DNA of 64,000 bases from Actinomadura cremea. Lineage in GTDB: Bacteria; Actinomycetota; Actinomycetes; Streptosporangiales; Streptosporangiaceae. The translations under genes were made by a program, and so were the position numbers. The notes beneath the pieces are model-generated. The model was not told the origin of the DNA. It ran no database searches and saw nothing but the letters and a program-made list of their open reading frames with translations. The stretch is taken from positions 682,001 through 746,000 of the forward strand of contig NZ_BMRF01000001.1 of assembly GCF_014648495.1 (NCBI RefSeq). Reading direction: 5' to 3'. This document shows positions 51,295 to 60,500 of this stretch, one piece after another. How positions within the stretch are numbered: the stretch's first letter is position 1; every line of letters starts with the position of its first letter.

Positions 51295-53546
51295 AGCAGC
51301 GTCCTCGGGCGGACGGCGTTGGCCCGCCGGACCATCGCGTGGCGGACGTCGCGCCCGTCCGCGAGCTTGGCGAGCAGCCGGTACGTCTCCTCCAGGCGGG
51401 TGCGCAGGGCGGCCTCGCGCAGCGGCGTGCCGAGCAGCCTGCGGCCGGACCGGAACCGCGACGCGACCGTCCCGGCGGCGCCCGCCCCGGTGCCCGCCCG
51501 CGCCCACGCCAGCGCCGCCTCCAGCACCTCGGCCGTGAACGCGGCGCGCCGCTCGGTGTCCAGCCGCAGCGACTCCAGCCGCCGCCCCGCCGCCAGCAGC
51601 GCCGTCGCCGACAGCGCGCCCGGATCGCGGCCCCGCACGGCCGTGGCGACCGCCGCGAGCTGCGCCGCCAGGTAGTCGCTGGAGATGCGCGGCACCGCGT
51701 CCAGCACCCGCTCCGCGCCCGCCCGGTCGGCGGCGGCGAGCCGGACCCGCGCCAGCCCGAACGCCGCGCTGACGTACGTCGGGTCCGTGCGCCACACCGT
51801 CTCGTAGTAGGGGCCCGCGGCCGCCGCGTCGCCCCGGCACTCGTGGCAGAACGCCAGCGCCAGCTTCGGCGCCTGCTCGCCCGGGAACAGGTCGTACAGG
51901 CCGTTGAACGTGCGCGCCGCCGCCGCGGCGTCGCCCCCGGCCAGCGCCCGCACCCCCCGGTACCAGTCGACCCGCCAGTCGCCGGGCCGCTCCCCGGCGA
52001 TCTCGTCGAGCAGGCGGTCGGCGCCGTCCGGGTCGCCCAGCCCGATCCGCGCGCGCGCCAGCGCAAGCTTCACCTCGGGCGACGCGACGGGCGCGGAACT
52101 GAGCGCCGCCGCCAGATCACCGTGGTCGCGGGCGGTCAGACCGGCCAGGAACGCCGACGCCGGATCCGCCGCCGGCACCAGCGGAGCGGGCAGCGCGGAC
52201 GCCGCCGCCGCCGGCTCGAGCACCGCGAGCACCGGCGCGGGCGCGTCGCCGCCGGGACGCGCCGCCTCGACGTCCGCGCCCGCCGTGAACTGCTCGGGCC
52301 CGAACTCGGGCGACGCCGCCGGGCGCGGCCGTCCGTCCTCCGCCGACAGCACCTCCCGCAGCACCCCGGTCAGCTGCTCCGCCATCTCCGCCGCGCTCTG
52401 GAACCGGCGGGACGGATCCGGGTGCGTCGCGCGCCGCAGCGCCCGGTGGTACGACTCGTACCGCTCGAACAGCGGCACCTCGTGGCGCGGCGGCAGGCTC
52501 CGCAGATGCCGCGCCGTGTAGCCCCGGAACGGGAAGCTCAGCACCGCGAGCGTCCGGCCGACCGTGTACAGGTCCGACGCCACCGACGGCCCCTGCGAGG
52601 CCACCTCCGGCGCCTGGTAGCCCGGCGTGCCGAACACCGGCCCGTCCGCCTCGTCCGCCCGCCGCACCCCGCCGAGGTCGATCAGCTTCAGCTGCTCCTC
52701 CGACTGGATGGCGTTGTCGGGCTTGAAGTCGCAGTACAGCAGCCCGACCCCGTGCAGGTAGCCGAGCGCGCTCAGCGCCTCCAGCCCGTAGGCGATCACC
52801 TGCCCGAGCGGCAGCGCCGCGTCCTCCCCGCCCTCCTCGTCGCGGCGGCTCAGCAGGATGTCCTTCAGCGACCGGCCGCCGACGTACTCCATCACGATGT
52901 AGCCGGAGTCTCCGTGCCGCACGAAGTTGTAGATCTTGACGATGTTGGGGTGCTCGACCTCCGCGAGGAACGCCCGCTCGGCCGCCGCCGCCGCGAGCGA
53001 ATCGGCGTCCCCGGCGTCCAGCAGGCCCTTCAGCACCACCCACCGGCCGCTGACGTTGTGGTCCCGCGCCAGGTACACCCAGCCGAGCCCGCCGTGCGCG
53101 AGGCAGCCGAGCACCTCGTACTGCCCGCCGACCAGATCCCCCGGCCGCAGCCTCGGCGTGAACGAGAACGGGTGCCCGCAGTTCGGGCAGTACCCCTCCG
53201 TGCGCCCCGGACGGCCGTCGCGGCTCCGGCCCACCTTCTCCCCGCACCGGCTGCAGAACCGCCGGCTCGCCGGGACCCGCGGATCCCGCATGATCGCCGA
53301 CGCCGGATCGCGCGCCGGGACCGGCGGCACCTCCACCAGGCCCGCGCCCAGCATCCCCCGCCGCCCCGAACCGCTCGACCCCGAACCGCGCGACCCCGCC
53401 GCGGGCGGCGCCGTCCCCACCGTCGCCGGGACGGGCGCCGCCATCGGCTCGTGCGCCGGCTCCTCCGGGGGCGCCATGCCGCAGACGTCGCAGAAGCCGT
53501 CCGCGTCCACGACGCCCGCGCAGCCGGGCTGGGCGCACCGGTTCAT
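51291..53546 (-). CDS. pknG: PknG-type Ser/Thr protein kinase with zinc ribbon and TPR domain
   Basis: 751 aa soluble kinase. The N-terminus has CAQPGC and CDVCG, then a rubredoxin-like unit (FCSRCGEKVG with YCPNCGHPFS, about 95-130). The kinase (about 140-400) shows PknG marks: HGGLGWVYLARD, VVLKG, a catalytic loop YCDFKPDN without the HRD Arg, and LIDLGG in place of DFG. The C-terminal half (about 480-745) is TPR-like. PknG tunes glutamate and TCA metabolism through FHA proteins in relatives. Start overlaps the coiled-coil gene by 4 bases. Confidence 0.9.
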   Translation of the reverse strand: MNRCAQPGCAGVVDADGFCDVCGMAPPEEPAHEPMAAPVPATVGTAPPAAGSRGSGSSGSGRRGMLGAGLVEVPPVPARDPASAIMRDPRVPASRRFCSRCGEKVGRSRDGRPGRTEGYCPNCGHPFSFTPRLRPGDLVGGQYEVLGCLAHGGLGWVYLARDHNVSGRWVVLKGLLDAGDADSLAAAAAERAFLAEVEHPNIVKIYNFVRHGDSGYIVMEYVGGRSLKDILLSRRDEEGGEDAALPLGQVIAYGLEALSALGYLHGVGLLYCDFKPDNAIQSEEQLKLIDLGGVRRADEADGPVFGTPGYQAPEVASQGPSVASDLYTVGRTLAVLSFPFRGYTARHLRSLPPRHEVPLFERYESYHRALRRATHPDPSRRFQSAAEMAEQLTGVLREVLSAEDGRPRPAASPEFGPEQFTAGADVEAARPGGDAPAPVLAVLEPAAAASALPAPLVPAADPASAFLAGLTARDHGDLAAALSSAPVASPEVKLALARARIGLGDPDGADRLLDEIAGERPGDWRVDWYRGVRALAGGDAAAAARTFNGLYDLFPGEQAPKLALAFCHECRGDAAAAGPYYETVWRTDPTYVSAAFGLARVRLAAADRAGAERVLDAVPRISSDYLAAQLAAVATAVRGRDPGALSATALLAAGRRLESLRLDTERRAAFTAEVLEAALAWARAGTGAGAAGTVASRFRSGRRLLGTPLREAALRTRLEETYRLLAKLADGRDVRHAMVRRANAVRPRTLL

Positions 53547-54778
53547 CGGGCGGCCTCACCCGCCCGCACCGTCCGCTGGTACTCCGCCAGCAGCGCCGTC
53601 GCCCGGCGCAGATCGCACGGGGCCGTCCACAGCACGTCCCGCGCCTGCTCGTACAGCTCGCCGAGCCGCTCGTCCTCCGCCAGCCCCAGCCGCGCCGCCT
53701 TCGCCCGGTACGCGTCCAGCCGCCCCCGCAGCTCCGCCCGCCGCTCCAGCAGCCCCGCGCTCAGCCGCAGGTCGCTGCGCGCCCGCTCCAGCGCGTCCTC
53801 CGCCGCCCGCTCCAGCTCCGCGACGCGCCCCGCCAGCTCCACCCAGCGGCCCGCCTCCCGCAGCCGCTCCAGCGCCGCCATCCGGTCCCGCAGCCCGGCC
53901 GCCAGTCCCCGCGCCGGCTCCGGCAGCGTCGACGGCCCGATCTTCACCAGGACCGTCTCATGCGCCTCGGCCGCGTCCCGCTCGACCCGCTCGACCTCCT
54001 CGACCGACGCCGTGAGCTGCGCGGCGACCGTCTCGTAGCCGTCCCGCATCCGGGTCACGCCCGCCAGCTCGTCGCCGAGCGCCCGCAGCGTCCCGCACAG
54101 CCGGTCGAGGCGCGAGGTGTCCGCGTGCCCGTCCCGCACCAGCGACAGCGGGTCGGTGCGCACCAGCCGGCCCAGCGCCGTCAGCTCGCGCCCCAGCCGG
54201 TCGAGCTCCGGGTGCCGCGTGCCGTCCAGCGCGTGCGCCAGCTTGGCCGCGTCCCGCCACTGCGCCTCCGCCCGCTCCAGCGGCAGCAGCAGCGCCGACC
54301 AGGCCGCGTCCGCCGCCGCCACCTCCCGCGCGACGAACTCGAACGCGTCCGACATCAGCGCCACCGCCTCGTCCAGCGAGACGCTCCGCTCCCGCGGCCC
54401 GAGCAGCGTGCGGTCCGCCAGCGGGACCTCGCCGTCCGGCAGCGGCACCGACGAGCCCGACAGCATCCCCGACAGCTCCGCCAGCACCGCCACGTCCGGA
54501 CGGGACGACCGGTCGCGCAGCTCCACCGCGTCGGCCAGCACACCCCGGTACGCCTCGAACAGCCGCCACAGCAGCGTCAACCGCTCCTGCGCCGCCTCCC
54601 AGCGCCGGTACGTCTCCCCGGCCAGCCGCGCGCCCTTCAGCAGGCGGAGCCCGGCGTGCTCCTCCAGCTCCACCAGCGACGCCGAGATGCGGTCGCGCTC
54701 CGATTCGAGCCCCCGCAGGGCATGGTCGACCCCCTCCCGGCTCATGGGCGCGGCGGCCCCGGCCCCGCTCTCGTCCAC
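53543..54778 (-). CDS. coiled-coil protein of unknown function in the pknG operon
   Basis: 411 aa, almost fully helical with long Ala/Glu/Arg-rich heptads (VDHALRGLESERDRISASL; LRDRMAALERLREAGRWVEL; DALERARSDLRLSAGLL). No membrane helix or enzyme motif. It is the first gene of the operon and overlaps pknG by 4 bases, so it is probably made together with the kinase as scaffold or regulator (inference). The GTG at 54778 is uncertain; an ATG at about 54745 (MSREGVDHAL) is an alternative. Confidence 0.7.
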   Translation of the reverse strand: MDESGAGAAAPMSREGVDHALRGLESERDRISASLVELEEHAGLRLLKGARLAGETYRRWEAAQERLTLLWRLFEAYRGVLADAVELRDRSSRPDVAVLAELSGMLSGSSVPLPDGEVPLADRTLLGPRERSVSLDEAVALMSDAFEFVAREVAAADAAWSALLLPLERAEAQWRDAAKLAHALDGTRHPELDRLGRELTALGRLVRTDPLSLVRDGHADTSRLDRLCGTLRALGDELAGVTRMRDGYETVAAQLTASVEEVERVERDAAEAHETVLVKIGPSTLPEPARGLAAGLRDRMAALERLREAGRWVELAGRVAELERAAEDALERARSDLRLSAGLLERRAELRGRLDAYRAKAARLGLAEDERLGELYEQARDVLWTAPCDLRRATALLAEYQRTVRAGEAAR

Positions 54779-55084
54779 GTCAGCCCCGCGTCTTCTCTAG
54801 GTCCCCGTGGGCGCGTCGCCCGCCCGTGCGTCCCGGGAGCACGGATCGCACCAGGATCGGGCAGACACTCCCCAACAAGTGTGATCCGTGACACTAGGCG
54901 AGACAAGCTTCTTTCTCCACAGGGACCCTCCCCGCCGCCCGGACGGCTTCCGGCGTTCGAAAGCCGTGGCCGTACTCTTTCCACCGGGAACGTCATGACG
55001 CAAGATGGCGTTACCCAGATGAGCCCCGACTGAAAGGAGCAGTGAGTCCGCAGTGTCGGACCCCAGTCATAGACCCGGTGCATC
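54779..55084. other. divergent control region of the pknG operon and CBS pair
   Basis: About 300 bases. CACGGATC (54840-54847) is the reverse complement of GATCCGTG (54883-54890). Nested within are ACACT (54865-54869) and AGTGT (54878-54882), and a further ACACT follows at 54891. Two alternative hairpins can form, so this may be an RNA structure or a composite operator. No clear -35/-10 pair is seen. Confidence 0.45.
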
Positions 55085-56434
55085 GTGGTAACCGCTGTAC
55101 TGGGTGTGCTCGCGGTGATCGTCCTCACCGCCGCCACCGGCTATTTCGTCGCCCAGGAATTCGCCTTCGTCGCCGCCGACCGCGCGACGCTCGAACAGGC
55201 CGCCGCACGCGGCGACACCTCCGCCAAACGGGCCGTGAAGGTCATCGGCCGCGTGTCGTTCATGCTCTCCGGCGCCCAGCTCGGCATCACCATGACGACC
55301 CTGGTCGTCGGGTTCATCGCCAAGCCCGCCCTCGCCGAACTCATCGAGCCGCTCCTCACCGTCCTCGGCGTCCCCGAAGGCGCCACCGGAGCGATCGCCC
55401 TCGCGACCGGATTCGTCCTCGCGACCCTCATCCAGATGCTGCTGGGCGAACTCTTTCCCAAGAACCTCGCACTGGCCCGCGCCGAATCACTGGCACGCGC
55501 GCTGGCCGCGTCCACGCTGATCTACCTCACGGTCTTCGGCCCGCTCATCCGGCTGTTCGACCGTTCCGCCGAACGGCTGCTGCGCGCCGTCGGCGTCGAA
55601 CCCGTCGAGGAACTGCACAGCGGCGCGACCCTCGAGGAACTCGGCGACATCATCGGCAAGTCGCACAGTTCCGGGCACCTGCCCGCCGACCTGTCCGGCC
55701 TGCTCGAGCGCGCCCTGTCGTTCGGCGACCGCACCGCCGACGAGGTCATGGTGCCGCGCCCCCAGGTGCGCTCCCTGCCGGGCGACGCGTCCGCCGGCGA
55801 CCTGATCGCGCTCATCCGGGAGACCGGGCACAGCGCCTACCCCGTCTACGGCACCGAGGTCGACGACGTCGTCGGCGTCGCGGGCGTCCGCGAGGTCGCC
55901 GACGACTCCCTCGACCCCGCGACCCCCCTCGCCCGCATCGCCCGTCCCGCCCTGCTCGTCCCCGGCAGCCAGCCGCTGTACGGCGTCATCGAGCAGATGC
56001 GCGACACCGGCGAGGAGTTCGCGTGCGTCGTCGACGAGTACGGCGGCCTCGCCGGCATCCTCACCTTCGAGGACGTCGCCGAGGAACTCGTCGGGGAGAT
56101 CTCCGACGAGACCGACGCCCACGAGGACGCCCCCACCTCCGCGCCCGACGGGTCCTGGCTCGTCGACGCGGGCATGCGGATCGACGAGGTGTCGCGGCTG
56201 ACCGGCCTCTCCCTCCCGGAGGGCGACTCCTACGACACCCTCGGCGGGCTCGTGATGGCCCGGCTCCGCCGCCTGCCCGCCCCCGGCGACCGCCTGACCC
56301 TCGACCTCGACGCCGACCGCGTCGACCTCGAGGTCGTCAGCATCGCCCGGCGCGTCGCCGAGAAGATCAGGATCAACGCCGAGGAGGCCGTGAACCAGGA
56401 GGCCGTGAACCAGGAGGCCGCATGGACCCGCTGA
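55085..56434 (+). CDS. CNNM/CorC family membrane protein with CBS domains
   Basis: 449 aa. DUF21 membrane part (about 1-200) with VAQEFAFVAADRATLEQAA, SFMLSGAQLGITMTTLVVG and LLGELFPKNLAL. A CBS pair follows (about 215-340: VMVPRPQVRSLPGDAS; VVDEYGGLAGILTFEDVAEELVGEI in pieces) and a CorC_HlyC domain (DGSWLVDAGMRIDEVSRLTGL). These proteins are linked to Mg2+ or metal transport. The GTG start has no clear ribosome site. The last residues EEAVNQEAVNQEA come from a 15-bp tandem repeat. Confidence 0.88.
   Translation: MVTAVLGVLAVIVLTAATGYFVAQEFAFVAADRATLEQAAARGDTSAKRAVKVIGRVSFMLSGAQLGITMTTLVVGFIAKPALAELIEPLLTVLGVPEGATGAIALATGFVLATLIQMLLGELFPKNLALARAESLARALAASTLIYLTVFGPLIRLFDRSAERLLRAVGVEPVEELHSGATLEELGDIIGKSHSSGHLPADLSGLLERALSFGDRTADEVMVPRPQVRSLPGDASAGDLIALIRETGHSAYPVYGTEVDDVVGVAGVREVADDSLDPATPLARIARPALLVPGSQPLYGVIEQMRDTGEEFACVVDEYGGLAGILTFEDVAEELVGEISDETDAHEDAPTSAPDGSWLVDAGMRIDEVSRLTGLSLPEGDSYDTLGGLVMARLRRLPAPGDRLTLDLDADRVDLEVVSIARRVAEKIRINAEEAVNQEAVNQEAAWTR
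56382..56417 (+). repeat. 15-bp tandem repeat that triplicates a ribosome binding site
   Basis: AGGAGGCCGTGAACC occurs at 56382-56396 and 56397-56411, and a third partial copy AGGAGGCCG begins at 56412. Each carries a perfect AGGAGG. The last lies four bases before the ATG of the next gene (56422), so three Shine-Dalgarno sequences sit in a row at the end of the upstream coding region. Confidence 0.85.
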
Positions 56435-57432
56435 CCACACTGCTGATCACCGTCCTGCTCCTGGCCGGCAACGGCTTCTTCGTCGCCTCCGAGTTCGCCC
56501 TCGTCGCCGCGGGACGGCCCCAGCTCGAACGCGCCGCCGCGTCCGGCAGCCGCCCCGCCGTCGCCGCCCTCGCGGGCGTCCGCGAGCTCTCGCTCATGCT
56601 CGCGGGGGCCCAGTTCGGGATCACGATGTGCTCGCTCGGCCTCGCCATCGTCACCGAGCCCGCGTTCGAGCACTTCCTCGAACCGCCCCTGCACGCCCTC
56701 GGCGTCCCCGAGGCGGGCTCGAAGGCCATCGCCCTCGCCTGCGCTCTCGCGGTCGTCACGTTCCTGCACATGGTCATCGGCGAGATGGCCCCCAAGTCGT
56801 GGGCGATCACCCATCCCGAACGGGCCGCGCTCATCCTCGCGCTCCCGTTCCGCGCGTTCGCGAAGGTATCCCGCCCCGTCCTGGCGTCCCTCAACGCCAT
56901 GACGAACGCGATGCTGCGGCTGATCCGCGTCACCCCGAAGGACGAACTCGACGACCACACCGACCCCGCGCGACTGAGCCACCTCCTCGGCGAGTCCCGG
57001 CGCCTCGGGCTCATCGGCAGGCACGACCACGAACTCCTGCGCCGCGCGATCTCCGCACGCGAGGTCACCGTCGCGCGCCTCGTCGTCCCCGCCACGTCCG
57101 TCACCACGATCGACGCCGACGCGTCCGCCGCGCAGATCCGGCGCACCGCCACCGCGAGCGGGCACAGCCGGCTGCTCGTCCGCGGGCCCGGCGTCCCGGG
57201 GATCGTGCACGTCCGCGCGGCCATCACCGAACCGAACGGCGAGCGCCGCGCCGCCGACCTCGCGCACCCCGCGCCCGTCCTCACCGCCGAGACCACCGTC
57301 CTCGACGCCGTCAGCCGGCTCCGCCGCGCCCGCGCGCCCCTCGCCGTCGTCAACGACGCCGAAGGCGAGTTCACGGGAATCGTCACCCTCGACGACCTCC
57401 TCGCGGAGCTGCTGGCGACGAACCCGCACTGA
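56422..57432 (+). CDS. CNNM/CorC family membrane protein with CBS domains (short form)
   Basis: 336 aa partner of the previous gene and overlapping it by 13 bases. DUF21 part with FFVASEFALVAAGRPQLERAA, LMLAGAQFGITMCSLGLAIV and IGEMAPKSWAITHPERAA. The CBS pair is degenerate (ARLVVPATSVTTIDADAS; APLAVVNDAEGEFTGIVTLDDLLAEL) and the CorC_HlyC domain is absent. Long-short pairs of this sort suggest a heteromeric transporter or regulator. Confidence 0.87.
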   Translation: MDPLTTLLITVLLLAGNGFFVASEFALVAAGRPQLERAAASGSRPAVAALAGVRELSLMLAGAQFGITMCSLGLAIVTEPAFEHFLEPPLHALGVPEAGSKAIALACALAVVTFLHMVIGEMAPKSWAITHPERAALILALPFRAFAKVSRPVLASLNAMTNAMLRLIRVTPKDELDDHTDPARLSHLLGESRRLGLIGRHDHELLRRAISAREVTVARLVVPATSVTTIDADASAAQIRRTATASGHSRLLVRGPGVPGIVHVRAAITEPNGERRAADLAHPAPVLTAETTVLDAVSRLRRARAPLAVVNDAEGEFTGIVTLDDLLAELLATNPH

Positions 57433-57545
57433 GACCGCCGTCCGGCACCGTGAAGATCATCACGCCGTCGCACTTTCACCGGATGTGAGACGTTAGACAC
57501 GAGCAGAAGAGGAGAGAAACGGCCGCGAGGTCGATCTGGACGGGG

Positions 57546-60500
57546 ATGGCGTCGGTGAACAAGTCAACGAGCGGGCCGGGCGACGAGCCCGTCCCCACGT
57601 ACGTCCCCGAGTCCGAGATCTCCACGGACGAGCTCCCGCTCCCGACGAACGAGGAACCCGGCACCGACGAGCAGGCACCGGTCGCGGCGGACCCGGACGT
57701 CCCGGAGGGCCCGGACGTCGCGGAGGCCGACGCGCCGGAGGCCCTGCCGGACGAGGACGCACCGGGGCACGTCCCGTCCGGCACCGCACCGGCCGAGGAC
57801 GCGGACGAGCAGGCACCGCCCCTCGACACCGCGGCGGGCCCCGGCGGGCACGAGGCCACGCCCGCGACGGTCCCGGAGAACGCCGAACCGGAGACGGAGG
57901 CCGCGACCCCTGACGGGCACGAGGGCACGCCCGCGGCGGAACCGGAAGGCCGTGACGACGATGCGGACGAGGGCTCCGCAGACGCGGACACGCCACAATC
58001 GGACGCACCCGACATCACAACGGCCGAGGAAACCGGCGGCGAGCGCGGCATCGACCCGGAAGCGGGCCCGGAGACCGGCGAGCCCGACGCGCAAGACCAG
58101 GCGCCGCACGTCGACACGCCCAGCATCGCCCCGGCCGCCGAAAGCGCCGAGACCGGCGCCGGGGACGAGGACGCACCGCGACACGGCACGCCCGACGGCA
58201 CACCGTCCGGACAAGCCCCTGACGAGCACGGCGGCACGCTCGCGGACGACGACGTCCCCGGCGCCGAGCACGCGCCGGAGCACCACACGTCCAGCACCCC
58301 ACCGGCCGGAGAAACCGCCGACGAGACCGGCGCGCAAGACGGCACCACGGACGATCGGGCACCGAACGACGACACGCCCCGCACCACACCGGCCGCCGAA
58401 AGCGCCGAGACCGATCCGGAGGACGACCCCCCGGAGCAGGACACGCCGGAACACGGCGGCACACCGTCCGGGCACGAGGACGCGCCCGCGCCGGGCCCGG
58501 AGGACGACGAGCCCGGCGAGGTCCACGAGGTCGTCGAGCGGGTGTGCGCCGCGCTGATCGAGGTCTACGAGCGGCTCGACGCCGCGCCCCGCGACGAGGG
58601 AACGGTCGGGTGGGGCACCCGGATCGCGGCCCTGCGAGCGTTCCGCGAGCGGCGGGTCGCCGGGGACTGGGACGTCCTGGCCCGGCTCCTCGTCGCCCCG
58701 GCCGACGCGCTGGGGACGGACGATGTCCGCATCGTGCCCGTGCCCGGCGAGGCCCACGAAGCGGAGATCGTCCGGGAGGTCGTGGACGAACTGCTCGCGA
58801 CCGGCGAGCGCGCCCTCGTACTGGCCCCGACCGCGCTGCAGGCGGCCGCCGTGCTGCGCAGCGTCGAGACCGACGCCGGGGTGTTCGCGCTGGCCCTCGA
58901 CACCGACCCCGGGGAGGCGCCGCCCGAACCGCCCCGCAAGCCGCCCGAGCGGCCGAAGCCGCCGCACGGGACCGTCGAGTTCAAGCGGGTTCCGGACGTC
59001 ACGCGCGTGCAGGCGCTCCCGGTGCCGTCCGCGCCGGAGACGTGGGTGCGCGGCGCGGTGCTGCGGGCGTCCGGCGAGGCGTGGCGGCAGTCCTGGCAGA
59101 CCGAGCTGCGCATGCTCCAGCGGGGGTTGCTGTGGCTCGAGCAGTGGCCCCGCGATCACGCGGCACTGGAGTCGGTTCGGGCCGAGACCCTGCGGCGCCG
59201 CGAGGAGTTCGAGGCGGAGCGGGCGGCGCTGACCGCCGCGATCGAGGAGGCGCGGAGCGCGGCGGAGGCCGCGGCGGGCGCCGCCGCCGAGGCGACGGCG
59301 GAGGCCGAGCGGCTGGACGTCGAGCAGCGTGCGGCCGAGGCGGAGCTGGCGGGCCCGCAGGCGGAGGCGGAGCGGCTGCAGGCCGCAGCGGACACGGTGT
59401 CGGCGGAGGCCGGTGAGTTGACGCGCGTCGCCGACGCGGCCCACGCGCGCTGCACGGAGCTGGCCCAGCGCGCGCAGCACGCCCACGGGGAGATACAGGC
59501 GGCCAGGCAGGTGGAGGAGTCGCTGGCCGACGAACTCCACCGGGCGCAGGAGGCGTTGCCGGCGGCGGTCCATGACGCCGAACGGGCGGTGGCTGCCGAC
59601 GCGGACGCGGCGGCGGAAGGCCACGCGAGCTACTACCGGCTGGTGTCGGCCGAGTCGGCTCTGTCCGCGATGCAGAAGAAGATGTCGCTCGGGCAGCGGC
59701 TGCACGTCGCGTCGCCGCCGTCCGGGCTGCGGAGCATGCGCGCCGAGGTGAAGGCGCGGCGCCGGGAGGCGGACGAGGCGGCGAAGCGAGCGGCGCAGGC
59801 CCGGCACGCGGCGGAGGAGGCCGACCGGCTGCGGCGGGGGCTCGAGCAGTTCGTCGCCGACGGCGGCGCGCAGCTGGGGGCGGCGCGGGAGGCGCAGCAG
59901 CGGTTCGGCGAGGAACTCGCCTGGCTCGCGACGGAACGGGAGCGGGCCGACGCGGAGCATCGCGAGCAGGCGCGTCTCGCCGCGGAGGCCGTGCACCGCG
60001 CGACGGAGGCGGGTCTGGAGGCCCGGGTCGCGAAGCAGACCGCGCGGAAGATCGAGGAGCGTGCCGAGGCGGCGCGGACGGCGCGGGAGGAGGCCCTCGC
60101 CACGGCCGAACGGGAGGGCGCGGCGGCCGAGGACGCGGCGCGGCGCGCGGCGGAGGCAACGGCCGCGCTGGAACACCGTTCGGCGGAGGCACAGAGCGAA
60201 CTCGCGACGCGCGACGCCGAACTACAGGCGGCCGAGGAGTCGGAGGCGCGCGCGCGGGAGCACGTCGAAGAGATCTGCGGGTCCATCCCCTCCGTGGAAC
60301 CGGATGCGATCGCCGCGCACCAGTCCCGCGCGATGGCCCGCATCGAGGAGCTCGCCGCGTACGTGGACGGCCGCGCGCCGGACGGCGAGGCCCTCCTCCG
60401 GACGGCCGACGTCGTCGTCGGCACCCCGGTCGCCGCGGGCCTCGCACTGGACGACACGGAGTTCGACGCGCTGATCACCGTCGGAGACCTCCGAGACGCG

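Noticed and set aside
49793-52066. 757-codon minus-strand frame as a longer vWA protein
   Set aside because: The upstream part overlaps pknG in another frame and passes through the microsatellite; the ATG at 51175 has a ribosome site.
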